DNA from: Avichristensenella sp031549105
Lineage (GTDB): Bacteria; Bacillota; Clostridia; Christensenellales; Aristaeellaceae
Assembly (NCBI GenBank): GCA_031549105.1
Contig: JAVBQK010000104.1
Coordinates: 1 to 25,065 of the forward strand
DNA length: 25,065 bases
Direction of reading: 5' to 3'
Positions within the stretch are counted from its first letter, which is position 1. The number at the start of each line of letters is the position of its first letter. Position numbers and translations under genes: made by a program. The notes below the pieces were generated by a model. That model was not told the origin of the DNA. It did not search any database and saw nothing but the letters and a program-made list of their open reading frames with translations. Shown piece by piece: positions 1-7,999 of this stretch.

Positions 1-284
1 GCATGGATATGGGGCATATCCACCTGGACGGGCTGGATTTTGAGCGCGTCGCGGATCAGTTCGGCGACAGGATTCGGCAGGTGCATCTGGCGGACATTCG
101 CAGGCGCAAGCATTACCACTTGATTCCCGGGCATGGCGATGTGGATTTCGCGGGGGCATTGCGCGCGCTGGATCGCGTTGGGTACCAGGGGTCGATGGTG
201 CTGGAACTGTACCCCTACTGCCAGGACCCGGAACCGGCGGTCGCTGAGGGGATGCGCTATATGCGGGAACTGATGGGCGAGTGA
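1..284 (+). CDS. Sugar phosphate isomerase/epimerase-like TIM barrel, C-terminal part
   Basis: Only the last 93 or so codons are in the window; the reading frame is open to the left edge, so the true start lies outside. The segment HVHL-like 'RQVHLADI', then 'PGHGDVDF', then 'GYQGSMVLELYP' matches the C-terminal half of the xylose-isomerase-like / AP-endonuclease-2 family. In that family His and the final Glu help bind a divalent metal, and members isomerise or epimerise sugars, inositols or keto acids. The next gene starts 12 bases downstream on the same strand, so it is probably co-transcribed with the flavoprotein and the aldo/keto reductase. The exact substrate cannot be told from this fragment. 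Confidence 0.8.
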   Translation, partial: MDMGHIHLDGLDFERVADQFGDRIRQVHLADIRRRKHYHLIPGHGDVDFAGALRALDRVGYQGSMVLELYPYCQDPEPAVAEGMRYMRELMGE

Positions 285-296
285 GGGATTGATACG

Positions 297-1670
297 ATGA
301 AGAAAGTACGCAAGGACATTCCATTTGCCCGGCTCAAGACGCCGGAGGATATGCGCAGGGCGCTGAAGGCCGCCGGGCTGGATCTGCCGTGCGCGGACAA
401 TGCGTTTCGGCTGGCGAAGCCCGTGCAGCTGGGCAACCGCGTAATCCCCAACGCCATCGCCATCCACCCGTGCGAGGGGTTTGACGGGCTGCCAAACGGC
501 GCGCCGTCGGACCTGGTGTTCCGGCGGTACCGCCGGTATGCGGCGGGCGGATCGGGGCTGATCTGGTATGAGTCGATCGCCATCGCCGATGACGGGCGCT
601 GCAACCCCTTGCAGATGGTCATCAAGCCTGATACGGTGGGCGAGATCCGCCGGCTGGTGCAGGAATCCAATGCTGCCGCCAAGGAGACGATGGGCGCGGA
701 ATTCACGCCCTACAACGTGCTGCAGCTGACGCACTCGGGCCGCCGCAGCGTGGATGAAAACTGGAATCCCACGCCGCTGGCGACGGTGCGCAACCCGTAC
801 CTGGACTCACACAATGCCATCGATGGCCGTGCGGGCGAGCTGAGCATCGCCAGCGATGAGCGGATAGAGGAGCTGATTGCGCAGTTCATTGATGGGGCGG
901 AGCTGGCCGCCGAAGCGGGGTTCGATTCGGTCGACATCAAGGTGTGCCATGAGTACATTCTGCGCGAACTGCTGGCCAGCTTCACGCGGTCCGGCAAGTA
1001 CGGCGGCAGCTTCGAGAACCGCACACGCGCGGTGTTTGAGATCATCGACGGCATCCGTGCGCGGGTCGGTGACGCGATTGACATCTGCGTGCGGCTCAAC
1101 GCGTATGACTGCATCCCTTACCCGTACGGCTGGGGCATGGTCAAGGAAGACGGCGTGATGGCGCCGGACCTGACGGAACCCATCCAACTGTGCCGTATGC
1201 TCGTGGAGCGCGGCGTGCGCCTGATCAATCTTTCGACAATGATGCCCAGATACCAGCCCACCGGAGCAGGATGTTTGGCGGAGTATGACGAAGAATCCAT
1301 TATAGAGCCGTATGCAGGCACGGCTGCGCTGCTTGCGGCGACGCGCGATATCAAGCGGCAGGTGCCGGGCGGTGTGTTCGTGGCGACGGGGCTGACGTGG
1401 TTTGAGCAGTTCGGCGGGCATATCGCTGCGGGCTGCATGGACGAGGGTTGGTTCGACATCGCGGGGTTTGGTCGGCAGGCAATGGCCTATCCGGACTTTG
1501 CGCGCGACATCCTGTCAAAGGGTGGGCTGGAGCGGAAGCGCTGCTGCATGACCTGCGACAAGTGCTACGACCTAATCCAGAAGGGCCACACGGTCACTGG
1601 CTGCGTGCTCCGTGACGGCGAAGTGTACCTGCCCATCTACCGCGAGAAGGTTCTGGGGCAGGCAAAGTAA
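297..1670 (+). CDS. Old Yellow Enzyme family NADH:flavin oxidoreductase with 4Fe-4S motif, single-barrel form
   Basis: The 457-residue product carries the FMN-binding TIM barrel of the Old Yellow Enzyme / 2,4-dienoyl-CoA reductase family: 'LQLTHSGRRS' near residue 145, and 'KYGGSFENRTRA' near residue 240 following a conserved His in 'CHEYILREL'. Near the C-terminus lies C417-x2-C420-x2-C423-x12-C436, with an extra Cys at 416, which resembles the 4Fe-4S site of 2,4-dienoyl-CoA reductase. The protein ends about 20 residues later, whereas full-length family members continue with FAD and NAD(P)H domains to about 650 residues. Electrons must therefore come from a partner or directly to the barrel. 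It likely reduces an activated C=C bond; the substrate is unknown. Aldo/keto reductase follows 13 bases downstream. Confidence 0.88.
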   Translation: MKKVRKDIPFARLKTPEDMRRALKAAGLDLPCADNAFRLAKPVQLGNRVIPNAIAIHPCEGFDGLPNGAPSDLVFRRYRRYAAGGSGLIWYESIAIADDGRCNPLQMVIKPDTVGEIRRLVQESNAAAKETMGAEFTPYNVLQLTHSGRRSVDENWNPTPLATVRNPYLDSHNAIDGRAGELSIASDERIEELIAQFIDGAELAAEAGFDSVDIKVCHEYILRELLASFTRSGKYGGSFENRTRAVFEIIDGIRARVGDAIDICVRLNAYDCIPYPYGWGMVKEDGVMAPDLTEPIQLCRMLVERGVRLINLSTMMPRYQPTGAGCLAEYDEESIIEPYAGTAALLAATRDIKRQVPGGVFVATGLTWFEQFGGHIAAGCMDEGWFDIAGFGRQAMAYPDFARDILSKGGLERKRCCMTCDKCYDLIQKGHTVTGCVLRDGEVYLPIYREKVLGQAK

Positions 1671-1683
1671 TGGGAGGACAGAG

Positions 1684-2661
1684 ATGGACTATATCGAACT
1701 GGGCGCGACAGGGCTGCGCGTAGCGCCTTTGTGCCTTGGCACGGTGAACTTTGGCACATCGACAGGTGAGGCGGACGCATTCGCGCAGATGGACGCGCTG
1801 GCGGCGGCGGGCGGTAACTTCGTTGATACCGCGCATGTGTACGGCGACTGGGACCCCGGCCCGCGCGGCGCGAGTGAGCGGGTGATCGGCGCGTGGATGA
1901 GAAAGACGGGCATGCGGGATCAGACGGTCATCGCCACAAAGGGCGCGCACCCGAGGCTGGAGACGATGGGCGTGCCGCGCGTGACGCCCGCGTGCATCGC
2001 GGAAGACGTGCGCGAGAGCCTGGACTGCCTGGGCACCTCCGTGATGGACCTGTACCTGCTGCACCGCGATGATCCCGCCGTGCCGGTGGGCGAGCTGGTG
2101 GATGCGCTGGAGGCGCATGTCTCTGCGGGCGAAATTCGCGCCTATGGCTGCTCAAACTGGACGCTGGATCGGATAAAGGAAGCGCAGGCCTACGCGGCCG
2201 CGCGCGGCTTTTCGGGGTTTACCTGCAACCAACTGATGTGGAGCCTTGCGGACATCAGCTATGCCAATCGTTCGTCGGCCGACTTTGTGCCGATGGACGC
2301 GGAAACTTATGCCTACCACACGGAGACAGGTCTGGCGGCGATGGCGTATATGTCGCTTTCCAAGGCGTATTTCTCGCGCAAACAGGCGGGAGAGGCGTTG
2401 CCGGAGAACCTGGAGCGACTCTATGGGCAGGGTGAAAGCCCCCGCATTTACCAGGAACTGTGCCGCCTGAGCGAGGAGTACGGCGTGTCGATCGCATCGC
2501 TATGCCTGGCCGCGCTGATGCACAATCCCTTCGCGGCGACGCCGATCGCATCGTTCGAGACAATGGAGCAGCTCCGCCAGGGGCTTGAAAGCTGTGCGCT
2601 TCCTGTGCCGGTGGAGGAGCTGAAAAAGTTGCACGGAATGAAAAAGTTCGTCGTCAAATAA
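1684..2661 (+). CDS. Aldo/keto reductase
   Basis: The product is 325 residues when started at ATG 1684, which has a GGAGG ribosome binding site seven bases upstream. An in-frame start further upstream would lie inside the preceding gene and has no such site. It is a typical aldo/keto reductase: 'LGLGT'-like N-terminus, then the catalytic tetrad Asp48 and Tyr53 ('FVDTAHVYGDW'), Lys86 ('VIATKG') and His127 ('DLYLLHRDDP'). It should reduce an aldehyde or ketone, usually with NADPH. The position behind the TIM-barrel and OYE genes suggests one catabolic or detoxifying pathway. Its stop codon overlaps the end of the convergent gene at 2654 by eight bases, leaving no room for a terminator between them. 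Confidence 0.92.
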   Translation: MDYIELGATGLRVAPLCLGTVNFGTSTGEADAFAQMDALAAAGGNFVDTAHVYGDWDPGPRGASERVIGAWMRKTGMRDQTVIATKGAHPRLETMGVPRVTPACIAEDVRESLDCLGTSVMDLYLLHRDDPAVPVGELVDALEAHVSAGEIRAYGCSNWTLDRIKEAQAYAAARGFSGFTCNQLMWSLADISYANRSSADFVPMDAETYAYHTETGLAAMAYMSLSKAYFSRKQAGEALPENLERLYGQGESPRIYQELCRLSEEYGVSIASLCLAALMHNPFAATPIASFETMEQLRQGLESCALPVPVEELKKLHGMKKFVVK

Positions 2662-3100
2662 CGATCGTATCAATCTCGGAAAGTACGTACTTGCGCTCGC
2701 CTTCTTCGTCGATGGTTTCAGCCGACGCGACGGCGAGCGCTTTCATCTCCGCCGCGCGCGTAGTGTCACCCAGCAGCAACGCTGCCCGCGCGATCGCCTC
2801 ATGCGCAAACGCCATGTCCAGCGGGCCAGGCATCGCGATCTTGGTGAGATGCAGGCAGCGCTCGGCGTGCAGCATCGCGGACTCGCCCAGCCCCAGCAGC
2901 GCGTAGACACGCGAAATCTGCCAGTCGCCGCGCGCGAAGTTCTTTTCCGTCCCCACAAAGCTCCAATGAAAGCGCGATGCGTGCGCCATCTCGATCATCT
3001 GAAACTTCTCATCCGCGGTCCATTCCTTTTTGTCGATCAAATCCCAGGTTCCGTTGAAATATGTGGCGGCCAGTTTTTTGTGATCTACCTCCATGTCCAT
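2654..3100 (-). CDS. Small helical protein of unknown function, TPR-like
   Basis: This is a 148-residue soluble protein without signal peptide or membrane segment. The start is ATG at 3100, with GGAG about ten bases upstream and a good promoter 35 bases further up; upstream starts in the same frame run back into the ABC-F gene on the other strand. The sequence reads as paired amphipathic helices ('VYALLGLGESAMLHAERCL', 'AFAHEAIARAALLLGDTTRA'), which resemble tetratricopeptide-like repeats, but I recognise no named family. It is transcribed divergently from the ABC-F gene and converges on the aldo/keto reductase. Homology beyond a TPR-like look is not supported, so function is unknown. Confidence 0.75.
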   Translation of the reverse strand: MDMEVDHKKLAATYFNGTWDLIDKKEWTADEKFQMIEMAHASRFHWSFVGTEKNFARGDWQISRVYALLGLGESAMLHAERCLHLTKIAMPGPLDMAFAHEAIARAALLLGDTTRAAEMKALAVASAETIDEEGERKYVLSEIDTIVI

Positions 3101-3134
3101 GACAATTATCTCCGTTCTTTTCAGTATCGCCATG

Positions 3135-3162
3135 AGTATAGCACGTCCATTGCGTTTTGCAA
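3135..3162 (-). promoter_or_regulatory. Promoter of the 148-residue gene
   Basis: On the minus strand TTGCAA (3162-3157) and TATACT (3140-3135) are separated by 16 bases. TGC directly precedes the -10, giving an extended -10 element. It gives a leader of about 30 bases containing the GGAG site. The -35 hexamer TTGCAA is its own reverse complement and lies within the back-to-back region shared with the ABC-F promoter. Confidence 0.65.
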
Positions 3163-3165
3163 CGC

Positions 3166-3194
3166 TTTTCAGCCGCGCGCCGGCATGGTATAAT
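3166..3194 (+). promoter_or_regulatory. Promoter of the ABC-F gene, predicted leaderless
   Basis: A perfect TATAAT (3189-3194) sits 17 bases after TTTTCA (3166-3171, four of six matches to TTGACA). The expected start of transcription is near 3201, only about three bases before the ATG at 3204. No Shine-Dalgarno sequence is visible, so the message is predicted to be leaderless or nearly so. Confidence 0.6.
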
Positions 3195-3203
3195 GACCTT
3201 GCT

Positions 3204-5108
3204 ATGATCATTTTATCCGTACAGAACATCACCAAATCGTTTGGCGTGAGCGAGGTGCTCACGGGGGCGTCGCTGACGCTGCAGAGCGGGCGGCGCATGG
3301 GCCTGGTGGGCGCCAATGGCAGCGGAAAATCCACGTTGCTGAAGATTATTGCGGGACTGGATACGCCCGACAGCGGCGCAATTACCATGGTGCGTGGCAC
3401 GCAGATCGGCTACCTTGCGCAGCAGGGCATGGTCACCGATGGTTTGACTGTCTGGGAAGAGTTGGAGCGGGTGTTTGAGCCGGTGCATGAGATGGAAGCC
3501 AGGCTGCGCGCGCTGGAAATGGAGATGGCCGAGCGCCACGAGGACGAGGCGGCGTTCGCGCGCCTTTCGCAGCAGTATGCGACTTTGACCGACGCGTTCG
3601 AGGAGGCCGATGGTTACGCCTGGCGCAGCGCGATCCAGGGCGTACTGGCGGGCCTGGGGTTCACGCGCGCCCAGTGGGGTCAGCGGGTCGAGTTGCTTTC
3701 CGGTGGGGAGCGTACACGCCTGTGTCTGGCACGTTTGCTGTTGCAAAAACCTGACCTGTTGCTGCTGGATGAGCCGACCAACCACCTCGACCTGGAGGCG
3801 CTCGCATGGCTGGAGCAGTATTTGCAGGCCTATCGGGGCGCGGTGCTGCTCGTATCGCACGATCGCTACCTGCTGGACGCCGCGTGCACGGACATCGTGG
3901 AGCTGCTGTTCGGCAGAACAGAGCAATATGAAGGCAACTACACCCGCTACCAGGCGCAGCGGGCGGAGCGGTTTGAGGCGCGTCAGCGCGCATACGATAT
4001 GCAGCAGAAGGAAGTGGCGCGGCAAAAGGAAATCATCGCGACACTGCGCTCGTTCAACCGAGAGAAGTCCATCAAGCGCGCCGAGTCCCGCGAGAAGGTG
4101 CTGGACAAGATTGAGCTGCTGGATAAGCCGCAGGATGAGCGGCAGGTGCGCTTTTCCTTCACCGCCAGACGTCGCACCGGGGAAGACGTGCTCATCGTCA
4201 AGGACCTGAAAAAGGGCTTTGACGGGCGCACGCTGTTTGAGACGCTTAGCCTGCACCTGCGGGCAGGCGACCGCGTGGCGCTGATCGGCCCCAACGGCGT
4301 GGGCAAATCCACGCTGCTGAAGGTGATCACCCAGGCGGAAACACCCGACGAGGGCACGATCCGCTACGGGGCGAATGTGGACATCGGTTACTACGACCAG
4401 CACCAACAGCGCCTGCACCCGGAAAAGACGGTGCTGGACGATCTGTGGGACGATTTCCCGCGTATGGAACCGGGCGACTTGCGTACGATCCTGGGCTGTT
4501 TTCTCTTCAGCGGCGATGACGTGTTCCAGCCGATTAAGACCCTCTCCGGCGGGGAGCGTGGGCGCGTTGCACTGACGCGGCTGATGCTGGAGCAGAACAA
4601 CTTCCTGCTGCTGGATGAGCCGACCAACCACCTGGACATGGACTCCCGCGAGGTGTTGGAACAGGCACTTGAGGACTTTCCCGGCACGCTGCTCACTGTT
4701 TCGCATGACCGGTATTTCATCAACCGGCTGGCAAACCGGGTGATTGAGATGCGGGCGGACGGCATCTCGCTATACCTGGGCAACTACGACGACTATGTTG
4801 AAAAGAAGCGGCAATTGTCGCTGGGCGAGACGGAGGAGGATGGGGGCAAAACCCGCACCGCGCTGGAAAAGGAAAAAAAGAAGGACCGTCAGGCGCGCGA
4901 GGCCGAGAAGGCGCAGCGCGCGCGCGTCGAGGCCATCGAGCGGGCGATACAGGACAAGGAAACCGCGCTGGCCGCGCAAGATGCCGCGCTGGCCACGCCC
5001 GAGGTATACGCAAACCCGGACCGCGCCCGTGAGGCGGCCCGCGTGATCCGGGAGCTGCGGGAGGAGATCGAGGTGCTGTATGATGAGTGGGCTGCGCTGA
5101 GCAGTTAA
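3204..5108 (+). CDS. ABC-F family ATP-binding protein (ribosome-associated translation factor)
   Basis: The 634-residue protein has two ABC ATPase domains on one chain and no membrane segments. Domain 1 has Walker A 'GANGSGKST', signature 'LSGGERTR' and Walker B 'LLLLDEPTNHLD'. An Arg/Lys-rich linker of about 80 residues follows. Domain 2 has 'GPNGVGKST', 'LSGGERGR' and 'FLLLDEPTNHLD'. A charged coiled-coil tail (from about residue 550) resembles the YdiF/YheS/Uup branches. ABC-F proteins act at the ribosomal E site to relieve stalling; some give antibiotic resistance by target protection, but nothing here proves resistance. The start MIILSVQN is chosen because an in-frame extension precedes the -10 box. 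The stop overlaps the stop of the convergent gene by four bases. Confidence 0.93.
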   Translation: MIILSVQNITKSFGVSEVLTGASLTLQSGRRMGLVGANGSGKSTLLKIIAGLDTPDSGAITMVRGTQIGYLAQQGMVTDGLTVWEELERVFEPVHEMEARLRALEMEMAERHEDEAAFARLSQQYATLTDAFEEADGYAWRSAIQGVLAGLGFTRAQWGQRVELLSGGERTRLCLARLLLQKPDLLLLDEPTNHLDLEALAWLEQYLQAYRGAVLLVSHDRYLLDAACTDIVELLFGRTEQYEGNYTRYQAQRAERFEARQRAYDMQQKEVARQKEIIATLRSFNREKSIKRAESREKVLDKIELLDKPQDERQVRFSFTARRRTGEDVLIVKDLKKGFDGRTLFETLSLHLRAGDRVALIGPNGVGKSTLLKVITQAETPDEGTIRYGANVDIGYYDQHQQRLHPEKTVLDDLWDDFPRMEPGDLRTILGCFLFSGDDVFQPIKTLSGGERGRVALTRLMLEQNNFLLLDEPTNHLDMDSREVLEQALEDFPGTLLTVSHDRYFINRLANRVIEMRADGISLYLGNYDDYVEKKRQLSLGETEEDGGKTRTALEKEKKKDRQAREAEKAQRARVEAIERAIQDKETALAAQDAALATPEVYANPDRAREAARVIRELREEIEVLYDEWAALSS

Positions 5109-6391
5109 TGCCCGTACCGTTCCAACAGGTATGTCGCCACATCCGGGGGCACGCGGCCCAGGCAGGTGTACCATGCCTGCGTGAGATGACCCTGCAGGTC
5201 CTTGGTCCACTGATTCAACTCCGGCTCGCTCAGCCGCGCCGGGTACACCATAGCACCTGCCTGCACGATCGGCGACGCTGCGGTGCGCAGCTTCATTTTC
5301 GAATCGACCGTCAGCACGGGCTGGGCGCCAAACACCAGCCCTTTGACCGTCCAGACGGTGTGGCATTTGCGCGTGTAGCGGTCGCCCTCGCCCGATGCGG
5401 TGTCTGTACCGGCTGCGGACAGCGTGAGCGCCATATCCGCGCCAAGCAGCTCCGCACTCTCCAGCGTGATGTCGGTGCGGAATGTGATCGTCTCCTTGTC
5501 GGCCGTGCGCGTGGCATCCTGGACATGTGTGACAAGTGCCGTCGCCGCAAAATCAGCGGCCTGAAGGGTGATTTCTGTTACGGCGCGGCTGCGTGCGCCG
5601 CTAGCTTTTGAAATAGCATGGTCAGCGGTATGCAGCAATGTAAGCGTGTTTTTGTCATCCTGATAAAAAAGAAAGAGTCCGCCGGTGCCCGTGCCGTCCG
5701 GCAGCCATTCGGCCAACAACGCCGCGCCGCCTGCCAGCGCGATCTCCGCCTGCAGGCACACAATCGTGCCGCTCAGGCCGTAGACCTCGCGGTATTCCAT
5801 CGGGGCAGCTGCCCCTTCCAGTGGGATTTGGCGGACATCTGCACGCGCACCGTACAGGCCGGGCAGGTATACCTTCGGGCGCAGAACCTCGTTAGCCGGC
5901 AAGGCTCCCTGCAAATCCACAGCGGCAAGCCCATATAGCCAGTCTAGATTCAGCGGCAGTGCGCTATCCGAGAGGCCGGGTAAAAGCCGCGTGAACGCGG
6001 CCAGTTCATCCTGAGAAAACACAGCGGTGTTCCCGCCGAGCAGGTTGCTCTGTTCGTAGTGCAGCCCATTTCGGATCTCCATGGCCATGTCCAGCACGGA
6101 TACATCCCGCAGGATAACATCCGCCGCGAAGTACCCGGCGGACTGGGTTCCGTGCGAGCGCGTTTCGATCCGCAGAGCGCGGAGGAGGCTGGCAAGCGCT
6201 TTGTTCGTGGCCTCGTCCAGCAACGGCAAATTTCCCCAGGAAAGCGAGGTCTCGGTGAAGACTTCCCGTCCGGTAAGCCGGGCCTGTGCCTCGTGCTGCC
6301 GGGCGAACTGGCCCAGCGGCGCCTCCTCGCCCAGCGCGGCGGAGGAGAAAAAAAGGAGCAGGCATAGCAGCAGGGCGGTCGTTCTGGTCAT
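5105..6391 (-). CDS. Exported protein of unknown function, last gene of the exported-protein operon
   Basis: A 428-residue product with a clear signal peptide (MTRTTALLLCLLLFFSSAALG, probable cleavage near residue 21). The start ATG at 6391 has AAAGGAG seven bases upstream. After the signal, the first 150 residues are mostly helical and the remainder is rich in alternating beta-type segments such as 'EITLQAADFAATALVTHVQ' and 'FRTDITLESAELL'. There is no lipobox cysteine, membrane anchor or LPxTG. I recognise no family. It starts 21 bases after the stop of the preceding 498-residue exported protein and is very likely in the same operon. The 3' end overlaps the ABC-F stop (shared TTAA at 5105-5108). 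Confidence 0.82.
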   Translation of the reverse strand: MTRTTALLLCLLLFFSSAALGEEAPLGQFARQHEAQARLTGREVFTETSLSWGNLPLLDEATNKALASLLRALRIETRSHGTQSAGYFAADVILRDVSVLDMAMEIRNGLHYEQSNLLGGNTAVFSQDELAAFTRLLPGLSDSALPLNLDWLYGLAAVDLQGALPANEVLRPKVYLPGLYGARADVRQIPLEGAAAPMEYREVYGLSGTIVCLQAEIALAGGAALLAEWLPDGTGTGGLFLFYQDDKNTLTLLHTADHAISKASGARSRAVTEITLQAADFAATALVTHVQDATRTADKETITFRTDITLESAELLGADMALTLSAAGTDTASGEGDRYTRKCHTVWTVKGLVFGAQPVLTVDSKMKLRTAASPIVQAGAMVYPARLSEPELNQWTKDLQGHLTQAWYTCLGRVPPDVATYLLERYGH

Positions 6392-6412
6392 CGGGCGTCT
6401 CCTTTGGGGGGA

Positions 6413-7909
6413 TTAGTAGGCGCCTAGCAGCGCTTCCATCGCGGCAGGCGGCAACGCCTCAATCAGGTTTTCCTTCGCCTGGGCTGTCGTCTCGGATAGG
6501 GACGCGCGCAGCGTCTCAATGGCTGCAAAGTCCATATCCTCCACACGTACCGCCGCAAGGTCCGGTGTATCCACGCTGGTCTGTGCCGCGAGGTCCAAAG
6601 ATACCACGCCCTGGAACAGCGTGCCTTCTTCGTTCTTGAGCGTCATGTCGTATTGATCGTTGGTTGTGATATCGCTTTTTCCTGTGCCTGAGCGGGTGAT
6701 GCCGGTGCGCTTGACATTCGCGTCGAGAATGAGCTTGTTTGCGTACTTGATCGACAGCGCGGTCGTGCCGCGGATTTCTTCGCTCAGCCAGCCATCGTCT
6801 GTGAGCGCATATTTGTTGACCATCTCGCTCTGGATTTTGATACGGTAGGGCTGGCCGTCATAGTTGCCGCTGGCGCTCAGCGTGAGGTCCTGCGCGCCGC
6901 TTTTTTTGTTGTTGCTGCTGGTCAGCCAGGTGGCGTTCAGTGACAGCGTATCGCCGTTTTGCGGCTGAAAGTCGATGTCCAGCTTGTGCGTGATGCGGGT
7001 GCTCGACAGGGAGCAGGTGTAGTTCAGCGATATTTTCGTTTTTTTGTTGCCTTCCTGCAGCGTTCCGCTGCCCTTGGCGCTGCGCAGCACATCGCCTTCG
7101 CCGAAGGCCATGTTGATAACGATGGGCTTTGAAAGTTCGACAGTCTCCGCAAAGGCGCGGGTCTTCGCGATCAGCGCATCAAACATGCCCTCATCAATGC
7201 CAAAGGTGAAGTCGGTGCCGGAAAGCCCCAACTCGAAATCATCCGCGTTCAGGTCATCGGCCCACTCGCGCAGAATGCTGCGGAAGGCGGCAGTGTCCAC
7301 GGTGTAGGTGGTGGCATGCGATGTGTAGCCGGATGGTGCGGACATGCGCAGGTTATCCGTGCAATAGGGGGAGGCAAGGCTCCATAGATCCTCGCCGAGG
7401 CGGCATAGCGTCGACAGGACTGGCACGCCGCCACCCTTAAACCCGCTGTAATCCAGCGACATCAGCGACGCGCCGGTGCCGTCCAGCATTAGCATTGCGG
7501 CGGCCTGCGCCTCTTCGCCCTGTGGCACGCTGATCCAGTCGCCGCCCAGGTTCAGCCCGATGCGCCCATTCTGCTTGATCTGCCCCAGCGACGCAACCTC
7601 ATGGCCGCCGGAAGTCAGCGCTGCCTCAAACCAGCCGCCATCCTTGAAGCACTGCAGGGTGCCGGAAAGCTCAATCGCCCCCAGCAGCGTCTGCAGAATG
7701 GACAGGCTTGCGCCATCGGCACTCAGCACCGCCGTCGGCTCGATCCGGGAGCTCCAGTTTACGGCCCGGCCGCCATCGATGGCGCTCTGCAGCCTTTCAT
7801 GGCCCATGGAGAATGTGTAGCGGCTGGGGATCTGGGGCAGGTCGGCCATCGCGCGGGGCGATAGAAGTATGAACGCTAAGGTGAACAAACACAGTAGTCG
7901 ACGGCGCAA
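6413..7909 (-). CDS. Large exported beta-rich protein of unknown function (TTG start)
   Basis: The reading frame is open to an ATG at 7984, but the best start is TTG at 7909. A GGAGG site (7922-7918) lies eight bases before it, and the resulting N-terminus MRRRLLCLFTLAFILLSPRAMA is a textbook signal peptide with cleavage at AMA. That gives 498 residues. The mature part is beta-rich and polar, with stretches such as 'ISLNYTCSLSSTRITHKL' and 'SGNYDGQPYRIKIQSEM', resembling an extracellular domain. There is no anchor, lipobox or recognised catalytic motif. A 90-base gap separates it from the gene upstream; a separate promoter there is possible but not evident. Function unknown. Confidence 0.8.
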   Translation of the reverse strand: MRRRLLCLFTLAFILLSPRAMADLPQIPSRYTFSMGHERLQSAIDGGRAVNWSSRIEPTAVLSADGASLSILQTLLGAIELSGTLQCFKDGGWFEAALTSGGHEVASLGQIKQNGRIGLNLGGDWISVPQGEEAQAAAMLMLDGTGASLMSLDYSGFKGGGVPVLSTLCRLGEDLWSLASPYCTDNLRMSAPSGYTSHATTYTVDTAAFRSILREWADDLNADDFELGLSGTDFTFGIDEGMFDALIAKTRAFAETVELSKPIVINMAFGEGDVLRSAKGSGTLQEGNKKTKISLNYTCSLSSTRITHKLDIDFQPQNGDTLSLNATWLTSSNNKKSGAQDLTLSASGNYDGQPYRIKIQSEMVNKYALTDDGWLSEEIRGTTALSIKYANKLILDANVKRTGITRSGTGKSDITTNDQYDMTLKNEEGTLFQGVVSLDLAAQTSVDTPDLAAVRVEDMDFAAIETLRASLSETTAQAKENLIEALPPAAMEALLGAY

Positions 7910-7999
7910 GAGAGCATCCTCCGTATGTAAAAATGGAAAAAGAAAACAGCCTATTTGTAATAACGTGCCACGGATGCAAAACATTCCCGTGCGGCCGGT

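Noticed and set aside
2681..2692. Palindrome AAGTACGTACTT near the 3' end of the 148-residue gene
   Set aside because: A single 12-base palindrome inside coding sequence, without a partner copy or promoter nearby, is likely by chance.
3213..4706. 497-codon open frame antisense to the ABC-F gene
   Set aside because: It mirrors the high-GC codon pattern of a well-supported ABC-F gene, has no ribosome binding site or recognisable domain, and covers the conserved Walker motifs.
7910..7999. Separate promoter ahead of the 498-residue exported protein
   Set aside because: The 90-base gap has AT-rich stretches on the minus strand but no -35/-10 pair that I consider convincing.
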